DNA of 39,954 nucleotides from Desulfuromonadales bacterium (GCA_029289095.1 JARFUG010000029.1:1-39954), one strand, 5' to 3'; numbered from the stretch's first letter, positions 1 to 8,225 are shown. Notes: a model not told the origin generated them from the letters alone. Program-made: numbers and translations.

Positions 1-33
1 GGTGTATGTTATGATGAAAGAGAAGTTTTGAAA

Positions 34-52
34 CCGGAGAACGGCTCTCCGG
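34..52 (+). other. Small hairpin in the leader of the first gene
   Basis: A perfect 7-bp stem (CCGGAGA / TCTCCGG) with a 5-nt loop lies just upstream of the Shine-Dalgarno AAAGGAG (57-63). There is no T-run after it, so it is not a classical terminator; it may shape the leader of the gene at 72 or be the end of something outside the window. Function unknown. Confidence 0.3.
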
Positions 53-71
53 GTGGAAAGGAGATCTCTCC

Positions 72-296
72 ATGAAAACCGAAGAATTCCACAGCATCTG
101 CCAGTCCGTCGCGTCCGGGGAGAAGGTGTTGGTTCAGAATCTCGAGCTGATGTACACCGGAGAGGTCGTGGCGTGCGGGAAAAACTATTTTGTCGTCGAC
201 GCCTTCGGGCACAATGCGAGGTGGGACAACGGGATCTGCCGACCGGCCGACGAAAGTGTCAACCCCCTGGGGCCGCCCAGCAGTGTGAGACACTGA
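72..296 (+). CDS. Small hypothetical protein (74 aa)
   Basis: An ATG follows a strong Shine-Dalgarno (AAAGGAG, about 8 nt upstream), which is the main support for this being a real gene. The product is a 74-residue soluble protein without signal peptide or membrane segment; it has two Cys residues and a central stretch of beta-like alternating hydrophobic residues (VLVQNLELMYTGEVVA). I recognise no family. Its stop TGA overlaps the ATG of the next gene (TGATG, 294-298), so the two are probably translationally coupled and cotranscribed with the VOC protein. No function can be assigned from sequence. Confidence 0.6.
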   Translation: MKTEEFHSICQSVASGEKVLVQNLELMYTGEVVACGKNYFVVDAFGHNARWDNGICRPADESVNPLGPPSSVRH

Positions 297-805
297 TGGC
301 AGGCGCAGCGTCAAAATTCGGGCCGATTGACCCCGGCGTCGTCATCGGGCATGTTCATCTCAAAGTCGCCGACCTGGAGCGATCGCTCGCCTTTTACTGC
401 GGTGTGCTGGGGTTCCAGCTCACCCAGCGCCTCGGCAACGGGGCCGCTTTCGTCTCGGCGGGGGGATACCATCACCATATTGGCCTGAACACCTGGGAGA
501 GCCGCGGCGGCTCGTCCCCTCCCCCCGGCACGACAGGGCTCTACCATGTCGCCATCCGCTATCCAAACCGCAAAGCGCTGGCCCAGGCCCTGCAGCGACT
601 CGACGCCGCAGGCATCCCACTCGAAGGCGCCTCGGACCATGGCGTCAGTGAGGCCCTGTACCTGAGCGATCCGGACGGCAACGGACTGGAACTGTACTGG
701 GATAGGCCGAGCGAGAAGTGGCCGCTTTCGGCCGAGGGAGAACTGGCGATGAAGACCGAGCGCCTAGATCTGGATGGGCTGCGTCGGGAAACCTCACCGG
801 GGTAA
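296..805 (+). CDS. VOC-family (glyoxalase/extradiol dioxygenase fold) protein
   Basis: A 169-aa single-domain vicinal-oxygen-chelate protein. It has the two beta-alpha-beta-beta-beta halves of the fold: HVHLKVADLERSLAFY near residues 19-34, then YHVAIRYP near 83-90, ending in the LYLSDPDGNGLELYWD strand. Candidate metal ligands are His19 or His21, His84 and Glu132, as in CatE-like catechol 2,3-dioxygenases and related lyases. The substrate cannot be told from sequence; glyoxalase, dioxygenase or thiol-transferase activities all occur in this superfamily. The start is the ATG overlapping the upstream stop; the open frame extends further upstream but that part is out of frame with a well-supported small gene. 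It probably forms a two-gene unit with the 74-aa protein. Confidence 0.85.
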   Translation: MAGAASKFGPIDPGVVIGHVHLKVADLERSLAFYCGVLGFQLTQRLGNGAAFVSAGGYHHHIGLNTWESRGGSSPPPGTTGLYHVAIRYPNRKALAQALQRLDAAGIPLEGASDHGVSEALYLSDPDGNGLELYWDRPSEKWPLSAEGELAMKTERLDLDGLRRETSPG

Positions 806-963
806 CGGGGAGCCCCCTTTTCACAGACATATCCCGCATTCAAAAAATACGCGAGCCGGAAACACAGCTTTTCCTGCACCTTCTCGCCTGAAATTCTTTG
901 ACTTGAACCGCTTTGTCCCATACCATTACCTGGTTTGTCCGATTTGACCTCAAGGAGGATGCT

Positions 964-2085
964 GTGCAGACAAAGAAAGCAGAAAACCCCGATCTTAGCA
1001 AAGCGGTGAGCATCGGAAACGGAACGTGGTGGGTCGGCAGCGGAGGAAAATCTTTTCTGAGCCGCAACAGCTATTTTCGCGAGTTCAAGGGGAGCGAAAA
1101 GGTCGTCAACCTCCTTATCGACCCGGGTCCTCCACTCGATTTCGATCAGCTCAACCAGAAGGTGACATCCATCGTCGGAGGGCTGGGGAAGGTCAACATG
1201 ATCTTTGCCAACCACCAGGATCCCGACGTCGTCGGCTGTCTCCCCTATCTGGCCAAGATCAACCCCAATGCCTACTTCCTCGCTTCGGAAGACACCTGGC
1301 GCCTCGTGCGGCTCTTCGGTCTGAACAGCAAGTATTTCCGCGCAGTGGAGCGCTTCAAAGACGGCCGGGCGGTTCTGCCGAGCGGCCATCAGATCCATTT
1401 CATCGCCACCCCCTTCTGCCATTTCCGGGGCGCCGTCATGCTCTACGATCCCGATACGCGCATTCTCTTCAGCGGCGATCTGCTGGGCGGAATCGCGTCG
1501 CCGGGACTCTTTGCCGGCATTGACAACTGGATCGGCATCAAAGCCTTCCATCAGCTCTACATGCCGAGCAACGCCGCTCTGCGGCTGGCGGTTCAGAAAA
1601 TCCGGCAGCTCGATCCGGCGCCTGTCATGATTGCACCCCAGCACGGCGGCATTCTGGAGGGCGAACTGATCGAGACCTTCCTCGAGAGGCTCGAGAACCT
1701 TCAGGTCGGCCTCGACATCATCACGTCGCTGCACGATCAGTTGCCGCTGCTTCTCGACGCCGTCAACGAGATCCTCGATGCAGGGCGCCAGCTCCTCGGA
1801 GAAGACAGGGTCGCCGAGATCATGCGGGCCTTCGAGGTCGATGGAACCTACCCGGCCTTCTTCACTCTGACTCGGTCTGGGCGGGTGCAGGAGATCCGGG
1901 GCGAACCGTTCGAAACCATCGAGACGATGGTCAAAATTCTCTATCGCAGCCTTGACGAGCGGCAGAAGAATCTGCTGACCGCCCGCATTCTGAAAATCCT
2001 TCTCGACCGCAATCTTCCCCCCTTCGACCTGTTGCTGCAGCAGGAGGCGGGGCCGGAATTCGAACTGAGCGAGGCGGAGTTCTGA
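964..2085 (+). CDS. MBL-fold di-iron protein of the ODP / flavo-diiron-like class
   Basis: A 373-aa protein whose first ~250 residues are a metallo-beta-lactamase domain of the flavodiiron (FprA/ODP) type. The motif NHQDPD (83-88) replaces the usual HxHxDH, with further ligands His153, Asp172 (SGDLL) and His227 (PQHGG). Oxygen-binding di-iron proteins (ODP) of chemotaxis and signalling systems share the HQDPD form, so O2 binding rather than hydrolysis is a reasonable inference. No flavodoxin domain follows. Instead there is a helical ~120-aa C-terminal region with no clear assignment. The start is a GTG 5 nt after AAGGAGG (952-958); a longer frame from a TTG at 913 would run through this ribosome-binding site. 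Convergent with the SDR gene, 14 nt apart. Confidence 0.8.
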   Translation: MQTKKAENPDLSKAVSIGNGTWWVGSGGKSFLSRNSYFREFKGSEKVVNLLIDPGPPLDFDQLNQKVTSIVGGLGKVNMIFANHQDPDVVGCLPYLAKINPNAYFLASEDTWRLVRLFGLNSKYFRAVERFKDGRAVLPSGHQIHFIATPFCHFRGAVMLYDPDTRILFSGDLLGGIASPGLFAGIDNWIGIKAFHQLYMPSNAALRLAVQKIRQLDPAPVMIAPQHGGILEGELIETFLERLENLQVGLDIITSLHDQLPLLLDAVNEILDAGRQLLGEDRVAEIMRAFEVDGTYPAFFTLTRSGRVQEIRGEPFETIETMVKILYRSLDERQKNLLTARILKILLDRNLPPFDLLLQQEAGPEFELSEAEF

Positions 2086-2099
2086 GCCGTTTCGGCCTC

Positions 2100-3005
2100 T
2101 CAGGCCGACGAGCCGCCGTTCACGCGCAGATCGACCCCGTTGAGGTACGACATCTCCGGGGCGGCAAGATTGAGCACGACCGCCGCGATATCCTCGGGGA
2201 CGCCGATACGCCCGGACGGATTGGTCCTGGCGAAAAGGGAGAGATCGCCGTACATCCGTCTCAGGAGCGCGGTATCGACCGCCCCCGGCGAAATGCTCAG
2301 AATGCGCAGATTGCGGCCGGCGTTTGCCAGTGCCGCCGACCGGGTCAACCCAATGACCCCGTGCTTGCTTGCCGAATAGGCGCCCCACCGGTCTGCCCCT
2401 TCATGAGCTAGGCTTGAGGCCGTATTGATGACGACTCCTCCCCTGCCGCGGCGCATGACCGGCAGCTCGTAGCGCATGGCGAAAAAGACGCCGTCCAGGT
2501 TGGTGCGCATCACGTCCCGGTACCCCATCTCCCCGTCCATCGGGATCTCGTCCAGATCACCTTCCGGCCCCTCGATCCCGGCGTTGTTGAAGGCGATATC
2601 TATCCTGCCGTAGGTCTCCACGCAGGCTTCAACGAAGCCTCTTACGTCCCGTTCCTCCCGTACATCGGCCTGGTGGAATCTCGCCTCGGCGCCGTTCTCA
2701 TGGAGGCTCTGGGCCACCGCATTGCCGCGATCCGCACGTCGTCCGCAGAAAAAGACCCTGGCTCCTTCTGCCGCAAAGGCACGGGCGCTCGCCTCTCCGA
2801 TGCCGGAAGTCGCACCGGTGATCAACACGACCCGGTTTCGGAAGCGCTCGCGGTTGCTTGCCTCCCAAGGCCACTTTTGCGGCTGCTGCGTACTACCGAA
2901 CACGCTCCCAGCCGTTGCGCTCGCCAGAGCTGCCATTCCCCCGACGACGATCCGTCTACGCGTGCGGTCCGCGTCTCCACCGGCAAACTCTCTGTTCTCT
3001 GTCAT
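2100..3005 (-). CDS. SDR-family oxidoreductase with a Tat-like signal
   Basis: A 301-aa classical short-chain dehydrogenase/reductase. The cofactor loop TGATSGIG is at 63-70, NNAG at 140-143, the catalytic Ser at about 198, and YxxxK at Tyr210/Lys214, followed by SPGAVDT. All catalytic residues are present. Unusually, the first ~40 residues look like an export signal: an Arg-rich TRRRIVV stretch and a hydrophobic Ala/Gly core (residues 15-36). This resembles a twin-arginine signal, or a cleavable or anchoring leader. The ATG used here is preceded by AGGAG at a 9-nt spacing; an upstream ATG at 3089 lacks support. Substrate unknown. It is divergent from the OmpA-like gene across 281 bp. Confidence 0.85.
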   Translation of the reverse strand: MTENREFAGGDADRTRRRIVVGGMAALASATAGSVFGSTQQPQKWPWEASNRERFRNRVVLITGATSGIGEASARAFAAEGARVFFCGRRADRGNAVAQSLHENGAEARFHQADVREERDVRGFVEACVETYGRIDIAFNNAGIEGPEGDLDEIPMDGEMGYRDVMRTNLDGVFFAMRYELPVMRRGRGGVVINTASSLAHEGADRWGAYSASKHGVIGLTRSAALANAGRNLRILSISPGAVDTALLRRMYGDLSLFARTNPSGRIGVPEDIAAVVLNLAAPEMSYLNGVDLRVNGGSSA

Positions 3006-3286
3006 AGCCGAAATCTCCTGAAGGTTCCGAACGGATGATCTTGAAGTCCTGAATTGCGGCAAGTATATCTGAGCGACCCAGCGGGGCAACGAATCGAAGG
3101 GCGAGATCGCCGGCTGACAAAATTTGCCCGGTCTGCAGGATCAAAGGGCGAAATTCCCGACAACCCACAGGCGCCGAATCGGCATCTGTGCGCTCTCTCC
3201 CCCCGGCGCGGACCTTGCAGTCCGGCCGCCAGGGAAACGCAAGGCCGGAGCGATTCCGGACCATTCGAAAGAAAAGGAGCAGGACA
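3006..3286. other. Divergent intergenic region, no gene seen
   Basis: 281 bp between the divergent SDR and OmpA-like genes. It must hold both promoters, but I could not pick convincing -35/-10 pairs. The short frames that cross it show no ribosome-binding site or recognisable protein. Confidence 0.4.
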
Positions 3287-3793
3287 ATGATCAGAGGTGT
3301 AATGTTGATGGTGCTTTTGCTGGCGGCGACTGCGGCTTTCGCCAGCGATGCCGGAGGGCTCAGAGGCCTTGCCACAGGCGTCGGCAAACAGATGGGTCAA
3401 TCGACTTCTGATGTCGCCCTGAACGCACTCACCCAGAAGCTCAAGAGGGTGCAGAACGAACACGGTCCGATCCGCTTCGTCACCGGAAAAGCGGAAATCG
3501 ATCCGGCATGCGACAGAACAATGCAGCAGATCGCCAGCATCATGGCGGAATATCCCGGCTTCAAGGTACAGGTAGACGGTCATACCGACAGCGTGGGGCG
3601 CCCTGAAGCCAATCAGAGACTCTCCCAGGCGCGTGCCGAGGCGGTGGTGAACTACCTGGTGCAGAAGAAGGGGGTTTCGGCCAGCCGGCTCTCGGCCAAG
3701 GGGTGGGGAGACCAGCAGCCCATAGCCGACAACGGTACCGAGGCAGGGAGGGCAAAGAACCGCCGAGTCGACTTTACCGTCACGAAACCATGA
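3287..3793 (+). CDS. OmpA-family peptidoglycan-binding outer-membrane protein
   Basis: A 168-aa exported protein. Residues 1-19 form a signal peptide (hydrophobic core MLMVLLLAATAAFA, cleavage after AFA). Residues ~60-168 are an OmpA C-terminal domain with the diaminopimelate-binding signature GHTDSVG (Asp101), the RLSQARAEAVVNYL helix and NRRVDF (Arg160). There is no beta-barrel N-terminal domain and no lipobox, so it is probably a periplasmic or outer-membrane-associated OmpA-like protein that tethers envelope to murein. The ATG at 3287 has AAGGAG 8 nt upstream; the frame extends to 3188 without a start signal. A strong terminator follows 18 nt after the stop, so it is likely monocistronic. 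Confidence 0.88.
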   Translation: MIRGVMLMVLLLAATAAFASDAGGLRGLATGVGKQMGQSTSDVALNALTQKLKRVQNEHGPIRFVTGKAEIDPACDRTMQQIASIMAEYPGFKVQVDGHTDSVGRPEANQRLSQARAEAVVNYLVQKKGVSASRLSAKGWGDQQPIADNGTEAGRAKNRRVDFTVTKP

Positions 3794-3810
3794 ACCTGTC
3801 GTCATGACCG

Positions 3811-3855
3811 CCGAAAAAAAGGAGCAGAGGGATTCCCCCTGCTCCTTTTTTTCGG
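3811..3855. terminator. Bidirectional rho-independent terminator
   Basis: A perfect 17-bp inverted repeat (3811-3827 with 3839-3855) flanks an 11-nt loop. The stem has A-runs on one side and a T7 run on the other, so it can terminate transcripts from both the OmpA-like gene and the convergent gene ending at 3872. Confidence 0.9.
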
Positions 3856-3871
3856 CGCGCCTGAATGCGTC

Positions 3872-4396
3872 TTACCTGTTCGGTCCTCTTCCCCTGCCGG
3901 GGTGATCCCCCTTCCCTTTCCCTTTGTCCTTGTCCTTGTCCGGCCTGAAAGATTGTCCCGGATAGGTGGGACCTCTCTGTGCGTAACGCATGTACTCCCT
4001 GTCGCGATGCTCCCGAATCTTTACATGATGGTGTTTGCGCAGCCCCTGTGGGAGATGCTCGCGCACGATCACCGCCCACGGTCCGTTGTAGCCCGGGCTC
4101 GCATACCAGTGATTGCCGTGATGAAGGTAATAGTAGCCATCCATGAAGACCATGACGTACGGGACACCGACGGCGACCCACATGCCGAGTCTGGGCGGGG
4201 CGAGAAACAGCGGAGGCTCACTGACAAATACCGGCGCCGGAACCGGTGCGACGACGACCGGGGGAGGAACAGGATAAGGGGGCGGCGCGGACCGTCCGCT
4301 CCCTACATTGACATTGACGTTCCAATCGACATTGCCGGCCCAGGCTCCGCCGGCCGTTAGAGCCACCATGAGTGCCACTCCCATTCCGAGACGCAT
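3872..4396 (-). CDS. Exported proline-rich, His/Tyr-rich hypothetical protein
   Basis: A 174-aa secreted protein of unknown function. Residues 1-20 are a signal peptide (LGMGVALMVALTAGGAWA). Next come an Asn/Val stretch and a proline-rich linker (PPPYPVPPPVVVAPVPAP). A central aromatic/His-rich part follows (DGYYYLHHGNHWYASPGYNGPW), then a highly basic Lys/Asp/Gly/Arg tail (KDKDKGKGKG). The central part resembles the WxxxP-type surface-protein repeats seen in other exported Gly/Tyr-rich proteins, but I cannot name a family. The ATG at 4396 is chosen because GGAGG lies just upstream; an in-frame ATG six codons earlier has no ribosome-binding site. Divergent from the DUF4142 gene. Confidence 0.75.
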   Translation of the reverse strand: MRLGMGVALMVALTAGGAWAGNVDWNVNVNVGSGRSAPPPYPVPPPVVVAPVPAPVFVSEPPLFLAPPRLGMWVAVGVPYVMVFMDGYYYLHHGNHWYASPGYNGPWAVIVREHLPQGLRKHHHVKIREHRDREYMRYAQRGPTYPGQSFRPDKDKDKGKGKGDHPGRGRGPNR

Positions 4397-4578
4397 GAAA
4401 CTCCTCCTGTTCATCGAGAAAAAATGATTCTGCCGCAGCGTGAATATGCAGCAATCCTGCCAGAAGTCAGGACTCCACTGGATGTGCACGAGGTTGACAA
4501 CTGGGCGGCGCGGGCTACTTTTCGGGGACGAGTAAATAAAAATTCACACACCCGGGGTATTAACTGATGGAGGGCAAC

Positions 4579-5145
4579 ATGAAAAGTCGGATTTACGTCT
4601 TCATTTCTCTTTTTCTGGTCGCAAGCATGGGATTTTTACAGGCAGCGATGGCACAGCCATCCGAAAAGGACGCACAATTCATGATGAATGCGGCCAAAGG
4701 CAACCTGATGGAAATTCAGCTCGGACAACTGGCCACGCTGCAGGCAGAATCCGATGAGGTCGCCGAATTCGGTCAGGCAATGATCGAAGACCACGGCACG
4801 TCGAGTGCAGAGCTGAATGAAATCGCCCAGCAGAAAAACGTCCAGTTGCCGCTCGATCTCGATCCGGAGCAGCAGGCCACCGTCGATGAGTTGCATGAAC
4901 TCACGGGCGCCGAGTTCGACCGGAAATACATGCGCGAGATGGTGAAAGCCCATTCAAAGGATGTAACCAAATTCCAGCTCGCCGCCCAGCGGCTCGAGGA
5001 CCCGGATCTTGCCGCATGGGCGCAGGAGAGTCTTCCGGTGCTGGAAGCTCATCTGCAGGAAGCCGTTCAGATCGCACAGCAGTTGGGGGTCGATGTCGAA
5101 GAGGCCCGAGAAGAAGGAATTCAGGAAGCGGAGCAGGAAATGTAG
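4579..5145 (+). CDS. DUF4142 exported ferritin-like-fold protein
   Basis: A 188-aa exported protein. Residues 1-25 form a signal peptide ending in AMA-Q. The rest is a four-helix DUF4142 domain. Its hallmarks are FMMNAAKGNLMEIQLGQLA, AEFGQAMIEDHG, the AEFDRKYMREMVKAH helix and a final LPVLEAHLQEA helix. DUF4142 proteins have a ferritin-like fold and are common in the periplasm; their biochemical role is not established, although they are often linked to stress. Two ATGs are possible; the second (4579) is used because GGAGG lies 6 nt upstream of it. The C-terminus is Glu-rich. It is convergent with the symporter gene across about 100 bp. Confidence 0.85.
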   Translation: MKSRIYVFISLFLVASMGFLQAAMAQPSEKDAQFMMNAAKGNLMEIQLGQLATLQAESDEVAEFGQAMIEDHGTSSAELNEIAQQKNVQLPLDLDPEQQATVDELHELTGAEFDRKYMREMVKAHSKDVTKFQLAAQRLEDPDLAAWAQESLPVLEAHLQEAVQIAQQLGVDVEEAREEGIQEAEQEM

Positions 5146-5210
5146 GTAGACAGGGGTGCCGCCCCCCCCGAGACGCGGCCGAATCGGCCCCTCACCGTGG
5201 AATGATGGCA

Positions 5211-5240
5211 GGGGAGGGAAGATGCAGTCTCTCCCTCCCC
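5211..5240. terminator. Possible terminator hairpin between convergent genes
   Basis: A 9-bp G/C-rich stem (GGGGAGGGA with TCCCTCCCC) and a 12-nt loop lie between the convergent DUF4142 and symporter genes. There is no T-run, so intrinsic termination is uncertain. Confidence 0.35.
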
Positions 5241-5250
5241 CGCAGGCGTA

Positions 5251-6864
5251 TCAGGCAATTCTGCGAAAGCACGTCTCCACATGCTGCTCGCAAACTGGGC
5301 GACCCCAGCCGTTGACCAGCACGGTGGCCAGGATCGATGCGGGCAATGCGATGACCAGGGGGTCGACCACGGCCCAGAGAGTCCCCTCGGCAAGCGAATC
5401 GACGCCGAAGAGCGCCTTGCAGAGCAGAAGCGGTCTAGACTCGTTGATGCGTATGAAGAGAATCCAGAAGAGGCTCACGAGCGTGCCGGTCAACATACCG
5501 GCGTAGGCGCCCGCGAGGGTCATGCGCTTGAAATAGATGGCTCCGAAATACATCGGCAAAAAGGCTGCTGCGCAGATGCCGAAGAAGATGGCGGTGCCGC
5601 GGGCGATGATGGCGGTCCCCCCCTCGAAGAGAATCGGCAATCCCCAGGCAAGAAAGTAGCTGATGGCAATGGCGAAGAGGACGCCGATGCGGTTGATAAG
5701 GACCGAATTCCCCTTTTGTCCCAGCGCCTGCTCGTAGATGTCGCGCCCAAGGGAGGTTCCCATGGCGTGGAACTGCGAACTCAGGGTGCTCATCGCCGCC
5801 GAGAGAAGGGTCACCATGAAGAGGGCGGTGAACCACTGCGGCATCGCCTGGCTGATGTAGAGGGGGATGATCTGGTCGACGTTCCGGCCGGCGGCGGCAA
5901 TGGCGATCTGCCCCTCGGTGGCGGGGTTCTCGTAGTAGAAGAAGACGTTGGAGAGGGGACCCACGATGAAGGCGACGCCGACGGCGACCATGATGAAGAT
6001 CCCGCCGATCAGGACCGCCCGGTTGAGTTCCCGGTCACTGTCGACGGTCATGAAGCGTACGATGAGCTGGGGCTGCGCCAGAACACCGATGCCGACGCCA
6101 AGGATGATGGTCGTCACCACCACCAGCCAGTATTCCGAGGCGAAGGCCGGGAACGATGTCCACCCGGTGTGCCCCCGAGCGCCGAAGGTCGCGATGGCGA
6201 TCTCCTTCATGCCGGTGAGACGCTCATGGGCGACGGTGACCCCTCCCAGCTTGTAGTAGGTGAAGAGCAGCAGAGTGACCATCCCCGCGAACATGACGCT
6301 CCCCTGGAAGGCGTCGGTGTACATCACCGCCTTGAGCCCCCCCAGAACGACATAGACGGCAATGATCAGGGTCAGGAAGAAGAGAGCGACGTTGTAGTCG
6401 ACCTCGAGGATCTGGGTGACGAAGGCCCCCCCTCCCATCAGCACCACGCTGGCGTAGAGGGGCATTGCGACAAAGATCAAAAGCCCCGCGGCCCCCTGCA
6501 GCCCTTTGGACTGGAAGCGGCGGCCGAGAAACTCCGGGAAGGTGTGGGCGTTCAGGTTCAGCCCCATACGGCGAGTGCGGCGGCCGAAGAAGACGAAGGC
6601 GACGAAGACGCCGACGAAGATCGTCAAAAAAGTGAGCCACAGCAGGCTCATGCCGAAGACGGCGGCGGCCCCGCCGAAACCGACGATGGCCGAGGTGCTG
6701 ATGAAGGTCGCCCCGTAGGACATGGCCATGACGAAGGGGTGTGTCTTGCGGCCGGCGAGCATGTAGTCGGCGGCGCTGTGGGTGGCGCGAAAGGCCTGGT
6801 GGGACAGATAGGCGACAATACAGAGATAGACCGCAACGACGGCGGCCAGCAAAGGGATGCTCAC
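5251..6864 (-). CDS. Sodium:solute symporter (SSS family)
   Basis: A 537-aa polytopic inner-membrane protein of the SSS family (ActP/PutP/PanF relatives), with about 13 hydrophobic segments. Family features are the N-terminal SAADYMLAGRK loop after the first helix, SYGATFISTSAIVGFGGAA in helix 2, GGLKAVMYTDAFQG, and the LLSAAMSTLSSQFHAMG segment that carries Na+-site residues. The substrate cannot be read from sequence; monocarboxylates such as acetate are common for close relatives in anaerobes. The start is GTG and overlaps the stop of the small upstream gene by 4 nt (GTGA), so the two are translationally coupled. A LysR-type regulator is divergently transcribed next door and is the obvious candidate regulator. 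Confidence 0.9.
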   Translation of the reverse strand: MSIPLLAAVVAVYLCIVAYLSHQAFRATHSAADYMLAGRKTHPFVMAMSYGATFISTSAIVGFGGAAAVFGMSLLWLTFLTIFVGVFVAFVFFGRRTRRMGLNLNAHTFPEFLGRRFQSKGLQGAAGLLIFVAMPLYASVVLMGGGAFVTQILEVDYNVALFFLTLIIAVYVVLGGLKAVMYTDAFQGSVMFAGMVTLLLFTYYKLGGVTVAHERLTGMKEIAIATFGARGHTGWTSFPAFASEYWLVVVTTIILGVGIGVLAQPQLIVRFMTVDSDRELNRAVLIGGIFIMVAVGVAFIVGPLSNVFFYYENPATEGQIAIAAAGRNVDQIIPLYISQAMPQWFTALFMVTLLSAAMSTLSSQFHAMGTSLGRDIYEQALGQKGNSVLINRIGVLFAIAISYFLAWGLPILFEGGTAIIARGTAIFFGICAAAFLPMYFGAIYFKRMTLAGAYAGMLTGTLVSLFWILFIRINESRPLLLCKALFGVDSLAEGTLWAVVDPLVIALPASILATVLVNGWGRPVCEQHVETCFRRIA

Positions 6865-7052
6865 GACGACCTCGTGTCTCTACAGATGTTCCGCGCCGTT
6901 TCGTTGCCTTCCCACTGCGGATTGCAGGGATCGAGTTCTTCGACCCGATCCCCCCGGTTCCAGTTCACAAAACCGTAAACGGCGCACAGAACCGTGCTCA
7001 TTATCGACAGCAGAAATCCCAGCGGCACCGCCACTCCTTCAAGTCCCAGCAT
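6861..7052 (-). CDS. Symporter small accessory protein
   Basis: A ~63-aa membrane protein with one hydrophobic segment (LGFLLSIMSTVLCAVYGFVNW) followed by NRGD and an acidic, polar tail with two Cys. Short single-span proteins of exactly this pattern are encoded directly upstream of SSS transporters in many Desulfuromonadales and related bacteria and are annotated as symporter small accessory proteins; their exact role is not known. The ATG at 7052 is favoured because GGAG lies 6 nt before it; ATGs at 7058 and 7064 are also possible. It overlaps the symporter gene by 4 nt. Confidence 0.8.
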   Translation of the reverse strand: MLGLEGVAVPLGFLLSIMSTVLCAVYGFVNWNRGDRVEELDPCNPQWEGNETARNICRDTRSS

Positions 7053-7175
7053 GTCCATCTCCATGATTAATATTTTCGATTGATAGATCTTCTGCTAAAG
7101 TGAGGCCAAATTCTTCGACGTGCTGGTTTTTTACACGAAAATCCGATTCGCGGCCAACGAAATTTTCAGCAGACT

Positions 7176-7196
7176 GCGTTCGATTTTTTCGAACGC
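7176..7196. promoter_or_regulatory. Perfect inverted repeat upstream of the LysR gene
   Basis: GCGTTCGA and TCGAACGC (8 bp each, 5 T's between) lie immediately before the AGGAG of the LysR gene, in the divergent symporter/LysR region. It could be an autoregulatory operator or an mRNA hairpin next to the ribosome-binding site. It does not fit the usual LysR T-N11-A box well. Confidence 0.4.
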
Positions 7197-7208
7197 GAGG
7201 AGCGCACC

Positions 7209-8120
7209 TTGGAACTCTATCAACTCCATTCCTTCGCGACCATCGCCCGGGAAGCCAACCTGACCCGCGCCGCCGAGAAGCTTCACCTGAGCCAGTCGGC
7301 CCTCTCCAGCCAGATCAGGCAACTGGAGAGCGACCTGGGGGTGACGCTGTTCAGGCGCACAACCCGGGGGATGGATCTGACGGAAGCGGGACGCGAACTC
7401 CTTCCGCTGGCCGATGGCGCCCTTGAGGCGGCCCAGAAGATTCGGCGCCGCGCCCTGGCGCTTCACCAGGGGGTGAGCGAATCGGTCAGCATCGGACTCA
7501 ATGCCGATCCGGCCTTCCTGCGGGTCGGAGCCATCAACCGCCGCCTTTCGCTGCTGCACCGCGATCTCAACGTCATCTTTCTCACCACTCAGACAGTCAG
7601 AAGCGCACAGATGCTGCGCCAGGGACAGCTCGATCTCGCGTTCTTCTACGGCGACGCGAGCGATGCCGACATCGCCCACACCCTGCTCGCGAGGGTTCGT
7701 ATCTGCATCGTCATCCCTACCCGTCTCTGCGCCGATCGGCAGCGCATGAGTTGGGAGGAGATCGCCCCTCTGCCGTGGATCTGGGCAGCGCAGAGCCCCT
7801 TCTACACCGCCCTGGCCGACCAGATGACACAGCGGCGACTGCGTCCGCTGCAGGCTGTGGAGACCATGGACGAACATATCGTCAAGGAATTGGTGATGGA
7901 CGGACAGGGGCTGGCCGTCATGCGGGAGGACGAGGCCCGTCCCCTGGCCGAAAGCGGTCGCGTGCGCCTCTGGGACAAGGGGTGGATGACCGTACCGCTG
8001 AGCCTCGCCTGGCTGGAGAAAAACTCGGACAAGAAACGCGTCCGCGCCGCCCGCGATGCGATCCGTCATGTCTGGCAGGACGTGGAGGAGGGCGGCGAAT
8101 CGGCTCCGTACTGGCTGTAG
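7209..8120 (+). CDS. LysR-family transcriptional regulator
   Basis: A 303-aa LTTR. The N-terminal winged helix-turn-helix spans residues 1-60 (FATIAREANLTRAAEKLHLSQSALSSQIRQLESDLGVTLFRRT), with a linker helix to ~85 and a periplasmic-binding-protein-like effector domain to the end. The start is a TTG with AGGAG 7 nt upstream; there is no competing ATG. It is divergent from the symporter pair across about 156 bp, the classic arrangement in which an LTTR controls its neighbour in response to a pathway metabolite. The effector domain (FFYGDASDADIAH, VMREDEARPL) does not identify the ligand. Confidence 0.92.
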   Translation: MELYQLHSFATIAREANLTRAAEKLHLSQSALSSQIRQLESDLGVTLFRRTTRGMDLTEAGRELLPLADGALEAAQKIRRRALALHQGVSESVSIGLNADPAFLRVGAINRRLSLLHRDLNVIFLTTQTVRSAQMLRQGQLDLAFFYGDASDADIAHTLLARVRICIVIPTRLCADRQRMSWEEIAPLPWIWAAQSPFYTALADQMTQRRLRPLQAVETMDEHIVKELVMDGQGLAVMREDEARPLAESGRVRLWDKGWMTVPLSLAWLEKNSDKKRVRAARDAIRHVWQDVEEGGESAPYWL

Positions 8121-8225
8121 GCAGGGGGGAATGCGACCCCGGGCGAGTCGGGAGCGGCAGAGTTGATTCCGGCCGATCCTCATCTACAATCGAAGGAATA
8201 GACCATCCCAGGGGAGGAGGCCGCG

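Noticed and set aside
5281-6978. A 565-codon plus-strand open frame opposite the symporter
   Set aside because: Its product is a low-complexity Asp/Gly/Glu/His-rich chain produced by the antisense of a GC-rich membrane gene; the minus-strand frame is an unmistakable SSS transporter.
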